Positions 17,081-25,900 of a DNA stretch of 64,000 bases are shown here, one piece after another. A model generated the notes under the pieces. The model made no database searches. It worked only from the letters and a program-made list of their open reading frames with translations, and was not told the DNA's origin. Location: positions 62,001 through 126,000 of the forward strand of contig CALGVD010000136.1 of the NCBI GenBank assembly GCA_937920275.1. Direction: 5' to 3'. Position numbers and translations under genes: made by a program. This DNA comes from an uncultured Pseudomonadota bacterium (GTDB lineage: Bacteria > Pseudomonadota > Gammaproteobacteria > Steroidobacterales > Steroidobacteraceae). Position 1 is the first letter of the stretch. Every line of letters begins with the position of its first letter.

Positions 17081-18451
17081 TCAGTCAGGGATCAGGGCGT
17101 CGACCAATTGCCGCACATCGTTGAGCGTCTCGAGACGATCGACGAGCGCGATCAGTGCTTCCACTCGTGGCGCAGACAGCGGGCGAAGGCCTGAGACGGC
17201 GGCGCGTCGGAATTTTGCGAGATGGGCCTGCTCCGAGAGCGGACGACCGGGGGCGCCGAGGACCGCAGGCAGGTCGATCGCGTGCTGCGAACCATCGCGT
17301 AGCCGCAGTTCGACCCGCTGCGGCGCGAGGGCGCTCAACGAGGGGTTGGCGTCACCCCGGACCCGGATGCGTGCGGCGAGCGCGAGGCGCGCGTTGTCCT
17401 GCAGTGCGCCGGCGTCGAAATCGCCGACCTCGACGCTGCCGGTCAGCAAAGCCGTGGCGGCGACATAGGGCAGGCATAGGCGCGCATAGGCGGGCGCCAT
17501 CTCCGGCACGGCAGGTCGGTCGACGAGCTGGCGCACCAACGGGGGCGCGATGACGGAGGCCTCTTCGAGATCCTCGATGCGGAAGCCCAGCCGATCGCGC
17601 AGCGTGAGCAAGCCGTCGATGCCCCCATGCGTCGCGCGGCCGCTCGGGAAGGGCTTGTGCGAAAGCTCGGTGATGGCGTGACGAGTCTCGAAGCCTTCGA
17701 ACTCGGTCGGGTCCCACTCGGGGTCGATCAGCGTGAAATAGCCATGCGGCCCTTCCAGAAAGTCGCGCGGACCGGCGACCCCGCGGGTCGCCAACTCGAT
17801 CGCGAGCAGCGCTGATCGGGCGTTGAAGCCGATCTGCATCGGTAGCACCGGCGAACCTTCGACATGCGCTTGCATGGTGCCGGAGAGCTGGCTGTAGGTC
17901 AGGCCGAGCGCGCTGCGTGCCGTACGCGCGTCCAAGCCGAGGATGTTCGCCATTCCGGCGGTGGCGCCGAGTGCGCCGCACATCGCCGGCCGGAAGAACC
18001 GGAGCTTGGAGCGAGCCGCGCGACCGATCGTCGCAGCGACATCGACCGCGGCGGCGCAGCCTGTGATGAGCCGAGCGCCGTCGACACCGCCACGGGCTTC
18101 GGCGAAGGCGACCAAGGTCGCGAGCACCACCGCCATCGGATGCACCACGGCGGGTTCATGCACGCAGTCCCATTCCTGGTTATGGATCTGGTAGCCGTTG
18201 ACGAACGCTGCGGCCTGCGCCGGGACCCGTTCGCCGCTTCCCCAGATGCGCGCCGAATCGCCTGTCCCCCAGAGTCCGGCGACTTCTTTGAGCGTCTCGA
18301 CCATGGGAACCCGTGACCCCGAGAGCGCTACGCCGAGCGAATCGAGCACGAAGGTGCGTACCGCCTTGAGCGCCGCAGGGGGCAGATGGCCGACCTGCAG
18401 CGATGTCGCATGGACGGCGAGACGCTCAGCCAAGTCTTCCCGGTCTTTCAT
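17081..18451 (-). CDS. MmgE/PrpD family protein
   Basis: 456 residues, the usual length. The N-terminal all-helical domain contains the family segments GSRVPMVETL, FVNGYQIHNQEWDC and VHPMAVVLATL, with KPFPSGRATHGGIDGL at the start of the smaller C-terminal part. Known members are 2-methylcitrate dehydratase and cis-aconitate decarboxylase-like enzymes, but many members have unknown substrates. Here it precedes a MaoC-type hydratase gene product on the same strand (12-base gap), which suggests a dehydratase step in the same pathway as the surrounding CoA enzymes. Confidence 0.9.
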   Translation of the reverse strand: MKDREDLAERLAVHATSLQVGHLPPAALKAVRTFVLDSLGVALSGSRVPMVETLKEVAGLWGTGDSARIWGSGERVPAQAAAFVNGYQIHNQEWDCVHEPAVVHPMAVVLATLVAFAEARGGVDGARLITGCAAAVDVAATIGRAARSKLRFFRPAMCGALGATAGMANILGLDARTARSALGLTYSQLSGTMQAHVEGSPVLPMQIGFNARSALLAIELATRGVAGPRDFLEGPHGYFTLIDPEWDPTEFEGFETRHAITELSHKPFPSGRATHGGIDGLLTLRDRLGFRIEDLEEASVIAPPLVRQLVDRPAVPEMAPAYARLCLPYVAATALLTGSVEVGDFDAGALQDNARLALAARIRVRGDANPSLSALAPQRVELRLRDGSQHAIDLPAVLGAPGRPLSEQAHLAKFRRAAVSGLRPLSAPRVEALIALVDRLETLNDVRQLVDALIPD

Positions 18452-18463
18452 ATCAGGGACATC

Positions 18464-19507
18464 CTAGAGGCTCCACGCCCAGAACTTCCAGTCGAGCACC
18501 GGCGTTTCCGTCTCGTCGTCGCCCTTTGCACCGTAGGTCATGGCGCAGATGCGCAGCATCACTCCGCCGCCCGCCGTGTCATCCACGGGTTCGAGATCCG
18601 TGACGGTGAACTCCGTGCGTAGCCGGTCCCCCTCGCTGACCGGGGCCAGGTGATCGCAGGATTCCCACGACAGCGGCAGCAGCAGGTTCGGCATCGCGCG
18701 CGTGAGCTGCGCGAAACACATCGAGATCGTGTGTCCACCGTAGACGATGCGCTCGCCGAGGTAGGAGATCCGGGCGTCCGTGTGGGCCATCGCCATGTTG
18801 AGCGACAGGCGAACGAGCTCCGGCGCTGAGGTGACGGTATCGCGGGCTTCCAGGGCGTAGCGTCGACCGCGTTGCAGATCTGCGGCCCGCATCCCCTGCC
18901 ATGCACGGGTGATGTCGAGTCGCCATCCGCTCGGCAGGCCCACGCGGGGCGGTCTCATGTCGTCGTCCGCGATACTTCTTCCGATCGCTTCGAGGTCGTC
19001 TGCGTGGCCGGTGTCGGCCTGCGGGTCGCGACAGGGGATCATCGGGCATCGCCAGAAACGCAGCACGGTTTCGCCGCGCTGGTTGATCGTCGTGATCTCG
19101 AGCGCGACGATACCGGTGGCAGGGCGTCCGGCTTGTGGGCGGTTCTGGCGCAGCGCGACCACGCGCGTGAGGGTGTGCAGCGTGTCCCCAAGGAACACCG
19201 GCCGCAGCGGCACGAGTCCGCGGTAGAAAAGATTGGCCTTGACGCGCTGCGAGGCCCAAGTCGACTGTCCGATCGCGATGTGGATCGCGACCAAAGGATG
19301 TACAAGCGGCGCATCCAGGCCGGTGACGGCGCGGCTGGCGTGATGGTCGAGCGGTAACCGAAGCCGGTCGCCGCACAGTGCTTGGTGGAACGCGGTATGA
19401 CCTGCGGTGAGGGTCACCGCCGGCGCATCGAACTCCAGGCCGCGATGGAAATCCTCGAACCAGGGGCCGCCGAGGATGACGGGTTCAGTCGTTGTCGGCG
19501 CTGTCAT
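18464..19507 (-). CDS. MaoC-like double hot-dog dehydratase (mesaconyl-CoA hydratase-like)
   Basis: 347 residues, about twice a single MaoC domain. The N-terminal half has GLEFDAPAVTLTAGHTAFHQ and a FLGDTLHTLTRV segment; the C-terminal half repeats the fold with THTDARISY-like and YGGHTISM elements. This two-domain form is known in mesaconyl-CoA/beta-methylmalyl-CoA hydratases and related enoyl-CoA hydratases. It is likely cotranscribed with the downstream MmgE/PrpD gene. The exact CoA substrate is not evident. Confidence 0.8.
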   Translation of the reverse strand: MTAPTTTEPVILGGPWFEDFHRGLEFDAPAVTLTAGHTAFHQALCGDRLRLPLDHHASRAVTGLDAPLVHPLVAIHIAIGQSTWASQRVKANLFYRGLVPLRPVFLGDTLHTLTRVVALRQNRPQAGRPATGIVALEITTINQRGETVLRFWRCPMIPCRDPQADTGHADDLEAIGRSIADDDMRPPRVGLPSGWRLDITRAWQGMRAADLQRGRRYALEARDTVTSAPELVRLSLNMAMAHTDARISYLGERIVYGGHTISMCFAQLTRAMPNLLLPLSWESCDHLAPVSEGDRLRTEFTVTDLEPVDDTAGGGVMLRICAMTYGAKGDDETETPVLDWKFWAWSL

Positions 19508-19531
19508 GAGGGTTCTCCCTGGGACTGTGCG

Positions 19532-20353
19532 TCAGAGCGATGTGGACATCCGGTAGAACATACGCAGCGCGACGATCGCGAGGAAGACCCCGAACACCTG
19601 CGATAGAAGTCGGCGTGGCAACCGGTGCGCGAGGCGCGCCCCCCATGGTGCGGTCAACATGGTGCATGGCGCGATGATGGCGAGCGCCGGCAGACTCACC
19701 AGTCCGATCGTCAGCGGCGGCAAAGCGGCGGCGGGGACGGCTGACAGGTACCCCAGGGTGCCCGGGAGCGCGATCAACAGGCCGAAAAACGCCGCGGTAC
19801 CCACGGCTTGGTGGATCGCACCACCCGTGAGCGTCATCGCCGGCACGGACAAGGTGCCACCCCCGATGCCCATCATCGCCGACAGCCCACCGATGACGGC
19901 GGCGATGAGGTTGCCCACTGCGCCGCGTGGGGTCGTGTCCGCCAGACGCAGATCAGAGGAGGTCAGCAACATCTTGGCAGCGACCGCCGCAGCCACCATG
20001 CCGAACACGCCGGCCAACCACGCATCGGGTGCGCGTGCGGCGAGCAGGCTGCCCGCCAAGGCGCCACAGAGCATGCCGGGTGCCCAAGCCCGTGCGATAC
20101 CCCAATCGACGCCACCGCGTGCGTGGTGCGCCCGAGAGGAGGCGATCGCGGTGGGGATGATGGTGGCGAGCGAGGTCGCGATGGCGATGTGCATAGACCA
20201 ATCGGCGGGCACACCGCCCGCGCGCAGGACGACATCGAGCACGGGCACCAGCACGATGCCGCCGCCGACGCCGAGCAGACCTGCCACGACCCCCGCGAAC
20301 AGCGAACACGCCACGAGCACGAGCAACGACGGCCAGAGTGCTACGAGATCCAT
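19532..20353 (-). CDS. TauE/SafE family anion exporter
   Basis: 273 residues with about eight membrane helices. The start at 20353 puts the first helix right after the N-terminus; longer starts at 20401 or 20479 add polar sequence. The duplicated family signature is present: GLLGVGGGIVLVPVL in the first half and AMMGIGGGTLSVPAM in the second. Members export sulfite, sulfoacetate or other small organic anions. Divergent from the thr operon and next to the catabolic genes; substrate unknown. Confidence 0.9.
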   Translation of the reverse strand: MDLVALWPSLLVLVACSLFAGVVAGLLGVGGGIVLVPVLDVVLRAGGVPADWSMHIAIATSLATIIPTAIASSRAHHARGGVDWGIARAWAPGMLCGALAGSLLAARAPDAWLAGVFGMVAAAVAAKMLLTSSDLRLADTTPRGAVGNLIAAVIGGLSAMMGIGGGTLSVPAMTLTGGAIHQAVGTAAFFGLLIALPGTLGYLSAVPAAALPPLTIGLVSLPALAIIAPCTMLTAPWGARLAHRLPRRLLSQVFGVFLAIVALRMFYRMSTSL

Positions 20354-20420
20354 CGGGCGCGCAGTGTAGGCCAGAATCGCCCCAGGGCGGTCGCTTTCCA
20401 TCGGTTGAGGTCGTCCGAAC

Positions 20421-20450
20421 TTGCCTAGGGAGGCCTGCGACCGATAGAGT
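20421..20450 (+). promoter_or_regulatory. Sigma-70-like promoter for the thr operon
   Basis: TTGCCT (20421-20426) and TAGAGT (20445-20450) are separated by 18 bases and lie 56 bases before the thrA ATG. No threonine-rich leader peptide with Thr/Ile codon runs is seen in the short leader, so the E. coli type of thr attenuation is not supported here. Confidence 0.45.
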
Positions 20451-20506
20451 TCGGCGGTTAAGGGTCGTGCTGGCTCCATCCGGGGTCTTCAGGGGTTCAT
20501 TTCGAG

Positions 20507-22996
20507 ATGTCTGTCTCTTCATCTGCCGGCTGGGTGGTACACAAGTTCGGTGGATCCAGCGTCGCTGACGCCGCCTGTTTTCAGCGCGTGGCCGACATCC
20601 TCGAGTCGCATCCGGCGGGCCGCCTCGGCGTCGTGCTGTCCGCCTGTAAGGGGGTGACCGACGAGTTGCTCGCACTGGTGGCCAAAGCCGAGCGTCAGGA
20701 TCCGGACTTCGTCGCAGGGCTCGCGCCGTTGCGTGACCGCCATGCCACCATCGCTCGAGAGCTGCTCACGCCCGACGCCGCGGCCGCATGGCTCTCGGAC
20801 TTCGACCGGGATTCTTCCGACATCGAAGGCATCCTCAAAGCCGTGCGCTTGACCCGCTCGGCCGCGCGCAACATCCACGATGTCGTCTCCGGGTATGGTG
20901 AGATCTGGTCGACCCGCTTGTTCCGCGAGTTCTATTCGGGCCGCACAGGCCGCAGTGGCGAGGTCCGTTGGCTCGATGCACGCGAAGTGGTCGTGGTCGA
21001 GTCGGGGCCGCTCGGGCCGATGGTGCAGTGGGAGGCGTCGAACGAGCGCATCGCCCTGGCCATCGAGCCCGGATTCGACGGTACGGTGATCATCACCGGG
21101 TTCATCGCCAGCGATCCGCGCGGTGTGCAGACCACCCTCGGGCGCAACGGCAGCGATTTCTCCGCCTCGATCTTCGGGGCACTGCTCGATGCCGAGACGA
21201 TCCACATCTGGACGGATGTCGATGGCGTGCTGTCTGCGGATCCCCGGCGGGTCCCCGACGCAGAGGTCATCGATTCGCTGTCCTATGACGAGGCGATGGA
21301 GCTCGCCTATTTCGGTGCCAAGGTCATCCATCCGCAGACCATGGCGCCCGCCGTCGGCCGATCGATCCCGATCTGGATCCGCAACACCTTCGCACCGGAC
21401 CGCCCTGCGACCCTCATCTGTGCCGATCCGGAATCGGCGCTCCCCGTGAAGGGCATCACGACCATCGAGGACATCGCACTCGTCAATCTCGAGGGTGCGG
21501 GGATGATCGGTGTGCCGGGAACCGCGCACCGCTTGTTCGGTGCTCTGCGGGAAGAGGGCATCTCCGTGGTGCTGATCTCGCAGGGCAGCTCCGAGCACTC
21601 GATCTGTTGCGCGGTGCCGCGGGTCGAGAGTGATCGCGCCGTCGCGGTGGTCCGGGCGGCTTTCGCACGCGAGCTCGCCGAGGGTCAGATCCACTCGGTC
21701 GAGGTCGATGTCGACCTCGCGATCCTCGCTGTCGTCGGCGACGGGATGGCGGGTCTGCCGGGAGTCGCGGCCAAGGTGTTCGGTGCGCTCGGTGCCGCGG
21801 CGGTGAACGTACGCGCGATCGCGCAGGGCGCTTCGGAGCGCAACATCTCCGTCGTGGTGCCGTCCAAGGCGGCCACCCGGGCCTTGCGTGCGGTGCACGC
21901 GAGCTTCTACCTCTCCGACCATACGATCTCGGTCGGGGTCATCGGGCCCGGGATCGTCGGGCGCGCGCTGCTCGAGCAGATCGCCTCACAGAGCGAGCGT
22001 CTGCGCCGCGACCTCAAGCTCGATCTGCGTGTCCGGGGTCTTCTGTCGTCGAAGCGGATGCTGCTGTCCGAGCGGGGTGTGCCGCTTGCGGGTTGGCGCG
22101 AAGCGCTCGACGGCGCGGACCATCCCGCGGATCTCGGTCGGTTCGTCGAGCATGTGGCCGCGGAACACCTTCCGCACCATGTCATCATCGACTGCACCGC
22201 AAGCGGCGAGGTGGCGGCGCACTACGCCGACTGGCTCGCGGCAGGTATCCATGTGGTGACGCCGAACAAGAAGGCCAACAGCGCGCCGCTCGCCCAGTAC
22301 CGCGCACTGCACGCCGCGCGGCGCGCGGGCGGTTCCCACTATCTCTACGAGGCGACGGTCGGTGCCGGACTGCCGGTGATCCAGACGCTGCGTGATCTGC
22401 GCGAGACCGGTGACGATATCGTCAGCATCGAGGGGATCTTCTCCGGGACGCTCGCGTATCTCTTCAATGTCTATGACGGTCGTCGTGCGTTCAGCGACAT
22501 CGTCCGCGAGGCCAAGCAGCGCGGCTACACCGAGCCCGACCCGCGGGATGACCTCTCCGGTATGGATGTCGCGCGCAAGTTGATCATCCTTGGTCGCGAG
22601 ATGGGTCTGACGCTCGAGATGTCGGATGTGAAGGTAGAGAGTCTGGTCCCGGCGGGGCTCGAGCAGGGCAGCGTCCAGGATTTCCTCGATCGGCTCCCCG
22701 CCCACGACGCAGTCATGGCGGCGCGCTTCGAGCGCGCAGGCGCCGCCGGCAAGGTGCTGCGTTATGTCGGGCGGTTGACGGCATCGGGCGAGGCGACGGT
22801 CGGAGTGGTCGAGTGTGAGGCCCGCCATGCATTCGCCAACATCGCCCTCACCGACAACGTGGTGCGCTTCGCCACCACGCGCTATTCCTCGAACCCGCTC
22901 ATTGTGCAGGGGCCGGGTGCCGGTCCGGAAGTCACCGCCGGCGGCATCTTCGCCGACCTGTTGCGCTTGTCCGCCTATCTCGGAGCTCGACTATGA
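20507..22996 (+). CDS. thrA: Bifunctional aspartokinase / homoserine dehydrogenase
   Basis: 829 residues, close to E. coli ThrA/MetL. The aspartokinase part (about 1-300) begins VVHKFGGSSVAD and contains GFIASDPRGVQTTLGRNGSDFSA; two ACT-type regulatory repeats (about 310-460) include VPGTAHRLFGALREEGISV; the homoserine dehydrogenase part (about 475-829) has the Rossmann segment VGVIGPGIVGRALL and TPNKKANSAP. It catalyses the first and third committed steps from aspartate to threonine and methionine. First gene of thrABC and overlapping thrB by four bases (ATGA); the ACT repeats suggest end-product inhibition. Confidence 0.96.
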   Translation: MSVSSSAGWVVHKFGGSSVADAACFQRVADILESHPAGRLGVVLSACKGVTDELLALVAKAERQDPDFVAGLAPLRDRHATIARELLTPDAAAAWLSDFDRDSSDIEGILKAVRLTRSAARNIHDVVSGYGEIWSTRLFREFYSGRTGRSGEVRWLDAREVVVVESGPLGPMVQWEASNERIALAIEPGFDGTVIITGFIASDPRGVQTTLGRNGSDFSASIFGALLDAETIHIWTDVDGVLSADPRRVPDAEVIDSLSYDEAMELAYFGAKVIHPQTMAPAVGRSIPIWIRNTFAPDRPATLICADPESALPVKGITTIEDIALVNLEGAGMIGVPGTAHRLFGALREEGISVVLISQGSSEHSICCAVPRVESDRAVAVVRAAFARELAEGQIHSVEVDVDLAILAVVGDGMAGLPGVAAKVFGALGAAAVNVRAIAQGASERNISVVVPSKAATRALRAVHASFYLSDHTISVGVIGPGIVGRALLEQIASQSERLRRDLKLDLRVRGLLSSKRMLLSERGVPLAGWREALDGADHPADLGRFVEHVAAEHLPHHVIIDCTASGEVAAHYADWLAAGIHVVTPNKKANSAPLAQYRALHAARRAGGSHYLYEATVGAGLPVIQTLRDLRETGDDIVSIEGIFSGTLAYLFNVYDGRRAFSDIVREAKQRGYTEPDPRDDLSGMDVARKLIILGREMGLTLEMSDVKVESLVPAGLEQGSVQDFLDRLPAHDAVMAARFERAGAAGKVLRYVGRLTASGEATVGVVECEARHAFANIALTDNVVRFATTRYSSNPLIVQGPGAGPEVTAGGIFADLLRLSAYLGARL

Positions 22997-23925
22997 CCTC
23001 AAGCGCCACGGCCTTCGCGCCGGCATCGGTCGGCAATGTCGGCATCGGGTTCGACATCCTCGGCTTCGCTGTGGACGCGCTCGGTGATCGGGTGACGGTC
23101 ACCCGGGTCGACCGACCCGGCGTCCGCATCCTCTCCTCGGGTGGGGTGGCCGGTGATCTGCCGCTCGAACCCGAACGCAACACAGCGGGGCGCGCCTTGC
23201 TCGCGCTCAACGTCGCGGTACGGCCTGCGTTCGGTTTCGACATGCGCATCGAGAAAGGCATCCCTTTAGGGTCTGGCCTCGGCGGCTCTGCAGCCTCCGC
23301 GGTCGGCGCGGTGGTCGCCGCCAATGCCTTGCTCGATCGGCCGCTCGAAAAACTGGAGCTGCTGAAATTCGCCATGCAGGGCGAGGCGGTGGCGAGCGGG
23401 TCGCTGCATGCCGACAACATCGCGCCATCGCTGTTCGGCGGCTTGGTCCTGACGGTCGGCATCGACAATCCCCGGGTGAAGCGGCTGCCTGTGCCACACG
23501 GCATCCAGGCCGTCATCATCCACCCCCACATGTTCCTCTCCACGCGCGAGGCCCGTTCCATCCTCAAGCGTGAGGTCGCCATGGCCGATTTCGTCTGGCA
23601 GACGGCGAACCTTGCCGGGTTCATCTCGGGCTGCTACACGGACGACCTCGACCTCATCCGCGAGGGTCTGAACGATGTCGTCATCGAGCCCCAGCGCCGC
23701 CAGTTGATCCCGGGCTTTTCGGTGGTGCGTAACGCCGCGCTCGCGGCCGGCGCGCTCGGCTGCTCCATCTCGGGCGCTGGGCCGACCATGTTCGCCTGGG
23801 CTTTGAGCGACGCGGCCGAAGCGGTGCGCTCGTCGATGGTCGAGGGCTTCGCCCGTCACGGCGTCGAGGTCGACCACTGGGTGGTGCCGGTCGAGTCCGA
23901 GGGTGCGCGCATCATCGCGTCTTGA
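22993..23925 (+). CDS. thrB: Homoserine kinase
   Basis: 310 residues, a GHMP kinase. N-terminal APASVGNVGIGFDILGFAVD and the phosphate loop PLGSGLGGSAASAVGA (about 94-109) are diagnostic, and the C-terminal motif GCSISGAGPTMFA (about 256-268) completes the GHMP set. It phosphorylates homoserine for threonine synthase. It overlaps thrA by four bases and is separated from thrC by seven bases, so the three genes form a tight operon. Confidence 0.96.
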   Translation: MTSSATAFAPASVGNVGIGFDILGFAVDALGDRVTVTRVDRPGVRILSSGGVAGDLPLEPERNTAGRALLALNVAVRPAFGFDMRIEKGIPLGSGLGGSAASAVGAVVAANALLDRPLEKLELLKFAMQGEAVASGSLHADNIAPSLFGGLVLTVGIDNPRVKRLPVPHGIQAVIIHPHMFLSTREARSILKREVAMADFVWQTANLAGFISGCYTDDLDLIREGLNDVVIEPQRRQLIPGFSVVRNAALAAGALGCSISGAGPTMFAWALSDAAEAVRSSMVEGFARHGVEVDHWVVPVESEGARIIAS

Positions 23926-23932
23926 TCGAACC

Positions 23933-25261
23933 ATGATGTTCCAAAGCACCCGCGGCGCCGCAGCGCCGGTCTCGTTCGATGAAGCCTTGATCGGCGGGCT
24001 CGCGCCCGATGGCGGGCTTTATGTCCCGATCTCATGGCCTCGATACTCCCCGGCCGATCTCGATGGGTGCGATTCTTTGGCCGAGATCGGCGCGCGTCTC
24101 ATCGAGCCGTTCGCAGAGGGGGGTGCGCTCGCGGCGCACATAAAAGATATCCTCAACGAGGCGTTCGATTTCCCCGTTCCATCGGTACCCATCGACGGGG
24201 TCGATCCGGCGGAGCATCTGCAGGTCCTCGAGCTGTTCCATGGCCCGACCGCGGCCTTCAAGGATTTCGGTGCCCGTTTCCTTGCGGCATCGTTCGCGCG
24301 TCTGAGACAGCCTCAAGAGCGGCCTCTTCACATCCTGGTGGCGACCTCGGGTGACACCGGCGGTGCGGTCGCTGCCGCATTCCATCGACGCCCCGGGTTC
24401 GAGGTGAGCGTGCTGTTCCCGAAGGGCCTCGTCTCGCCCACCCAGGAAAGGCAGTTGACCTGTTGGGGTGACAACATCCACAGCTACGCCGTCGCGGGCA
24501 CTTTCGACGACTGCCAGCGCATGGTCAAAGAAGCCTTCCTGGACCGTGACCTCGCGACGCAGTTGCGGCTGTCCTCGGCCAACAGCATCAACCTCGGTCG
24601 CTTGCTGCCGCAGGGCGTTTATTACGCAGCCACCAGCATCCGGCACTGGCGCGTCTCTGGTCAGCCGTTGTCGTTCATCATCCCGAGCGGCAACCTCGGC
24701 AACGCGGTCGCCTGTGTGTGGGCGCGCCGGATGGGGATGCCGATCGGCGAGATACTGCTGGCGCACAACGCCAATCGCACCGTGCCCGATCTTCTGGAGA
24801 CCGGCGTGCTCGAGGCGCGTCCCAGTGTCGCGACCCTCGCCTCGGCGATGGATGTCGGGAACCCGTCGAACCTCGAGCGCTTGCGGGACCTGCATCCGGA
24901 GATGTCGGCACTGCGCGGCGCGGTCCGAGCGATCAGTGTCGATGACGCGGCGATCCGTAACCGGATCATCCAGGGTGCCGCCCGTTTCGGGCAAGTGTGG
25001 TGTCCGCATACCGCGGTTGCCGCCGAAGCGTGGGAGCGGTTGCCGCAAGCCGAACGCCGGGAGCGCAGCTGGTGCATCGTGGCGACGGCGTCACCCGCGA
25101 AGTTCCCGGAGATCGTCGAGCCCTTGCTGGGCCGAAAGGTCGCTGTGCCGCCTGCACTGGCGGCCTTGTTCGACCGGACCAGCCATGTCAGCGCGTTGGC
25201 GAACGGCTTCGGTGCGTTGCGCGAGGTCTTGATGGCCGGCACCGCGGAGGTCGCAGGATGA
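23933..25261 (+). CDS. thrC: Threonine synthase
   Basis: 442 residues from the ATG at 23933 (a second ATG follows directly). Fold-type II PLP enzyme: the PLP lysine is K110 in AAFKDFGARF, and the N-terminal TRG and the GDTGGAVAAAF phosphate/PLP segments match the E. coli-type short threonine synthases. It converts O-phosphohomoserine to threonine. Its stop overlaps the ATG of a NERD-domain gene (ATGA at 25258-25261), extending the operon beyond the usual thrABC. Confidence 0.96.
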   Translation: MMFQSTRGAAAPVSFDEALIGGLAPDGGLYVPISWPRYSPADLDGCDSLAEIGARLIEPFAEGGALAAHIKDILNEAFDFPVPSVPIDGVDPAEHLQVLELFHGPTAAFKDFGARFLAASFARLRQPQERPLHILVATSGDTGGAVAAAFHRRPGFEVSVLFPKGLVSPTQERQLTCWGDNIHSYAVAGTFDDCQRMVKEAFLDRDLATQLRLSSANSINLGRLLPQGVYYAATSIRHWRVSGQPLSFIIPSGNLGNAVACVWARRMGMPIGEILLAHNANRTVPDLLETGVLEARPSVATLASAMDVGNPSNLERLRDLHPEMSALRGAVRAISVDDAAIRNRIIQGAARFGQVWCPHTAVAAEAWERLPQAERRERSWCIVATASPAKFPEIVEPLLGRKVAVPPALAALFDRTSHVSALANGFGALREVLMAGTAEVAG

Positions 25262-25881
25262 ACATCGATCTCCTGCCTGACTCCACCGATCTGCGGGCGT
25301 TGGTCGCTGCTGCGGTGCTGATCGGGATGCTCTGCGGTGTCCTCGGGGTGTTCGCGTGGCGTTGGTATGGTGGGCACCGGGAACGCCGACTGCGCGCCGC
25401 CCGTATCAGCGGCGTCTCGGTCGATCTGGTGCGCGATGTGCTGGTGCCGGATGGGGGCGGGGGTACCTTGCACCTCGACTATCTGCTGCTCACGCCGCAA
25501 GGACTCATCATCCTCGACCTCCGGGATATCACCGGGAATGTGTTCGGTTCGGATGCGATGACGGAATGGACGGTGATGGACGAGGCCCGGCGCTTCACTT
25601 TCGCAAATCCGCAGAACGGGTTGTATGACCGCATCGCGGCGGTCAAGGCGATCTTCGGTGACGCCGGCGCGCAGGTGCCCGTCGAGGGACGCGTGGTGTT
25701 CACTTGCCGCGCATCGTTCCCGAAAGGCTTGCCGCGTTGGACGCTGTCTGAGGAGACTCTCGAGGCCGATCTTGCGCTCGGCGATCGGGGTCAGGCAGAG
25801 CGTCTCGTCGAGCCGATGCGCAGTGTGTGGGGGCGTGTGCGCTCGACATTGCAGCCCAGCAACTTCTCAGGTGCGGGCTGA
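25258..25881 (+). CDS. Membrane-anchored NERD-domain protein
   Basis: 207 residues. One N-terminal membrane helix (about 13-35) is followed by a NERD (nuclease-related) domain with LDYLLLTPQGLIILDLRDITGNVFGS and a later VVFTC strand, close to the expected order of the fold; the Lys of the nuclease-like Q/K core is not obvious (DLRDITG). NERD proteins are often linked to DNA processing or mobile elements, but no activity is known for this type. It is translationally coupled to thrC, although no metabolic connection is apparent. Convergent with tatD (19-base gap). Confidence 0.8.
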   Translation: MNIDLLPDSTDLRALVAAAVLIGMLCGVLGVFAWRWYGGHRERRLRAARISGVSVDLVRDVLVPDGGGGTLHLDYLLLTPQGLIILDLRDITGNVFGSDAMTEWTVMDEARRFTFANPQNGLYDRIAAVKAIFGDAGAQVPVEGRVVFTCRASFPKGLPRWTLSEETLEADLALGDRGQAERLVEPMRSVWGRVRSTLQPSNFSGAG

Positions 25882-25900
25882 CCGCAGACGGGCCTCGCGG

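Noticed and set aside
20451-20506. thr-type attenuator leader
   Set aside because: The leader is short and has no Thr/Ile codon run or terminator stem with a U-run.
20519-21922. Minus-strand 467-codon frame opposite thrA
   Set aside because: Shadow of the aspartokinase region; Arg/Asp/His-rich without motif.
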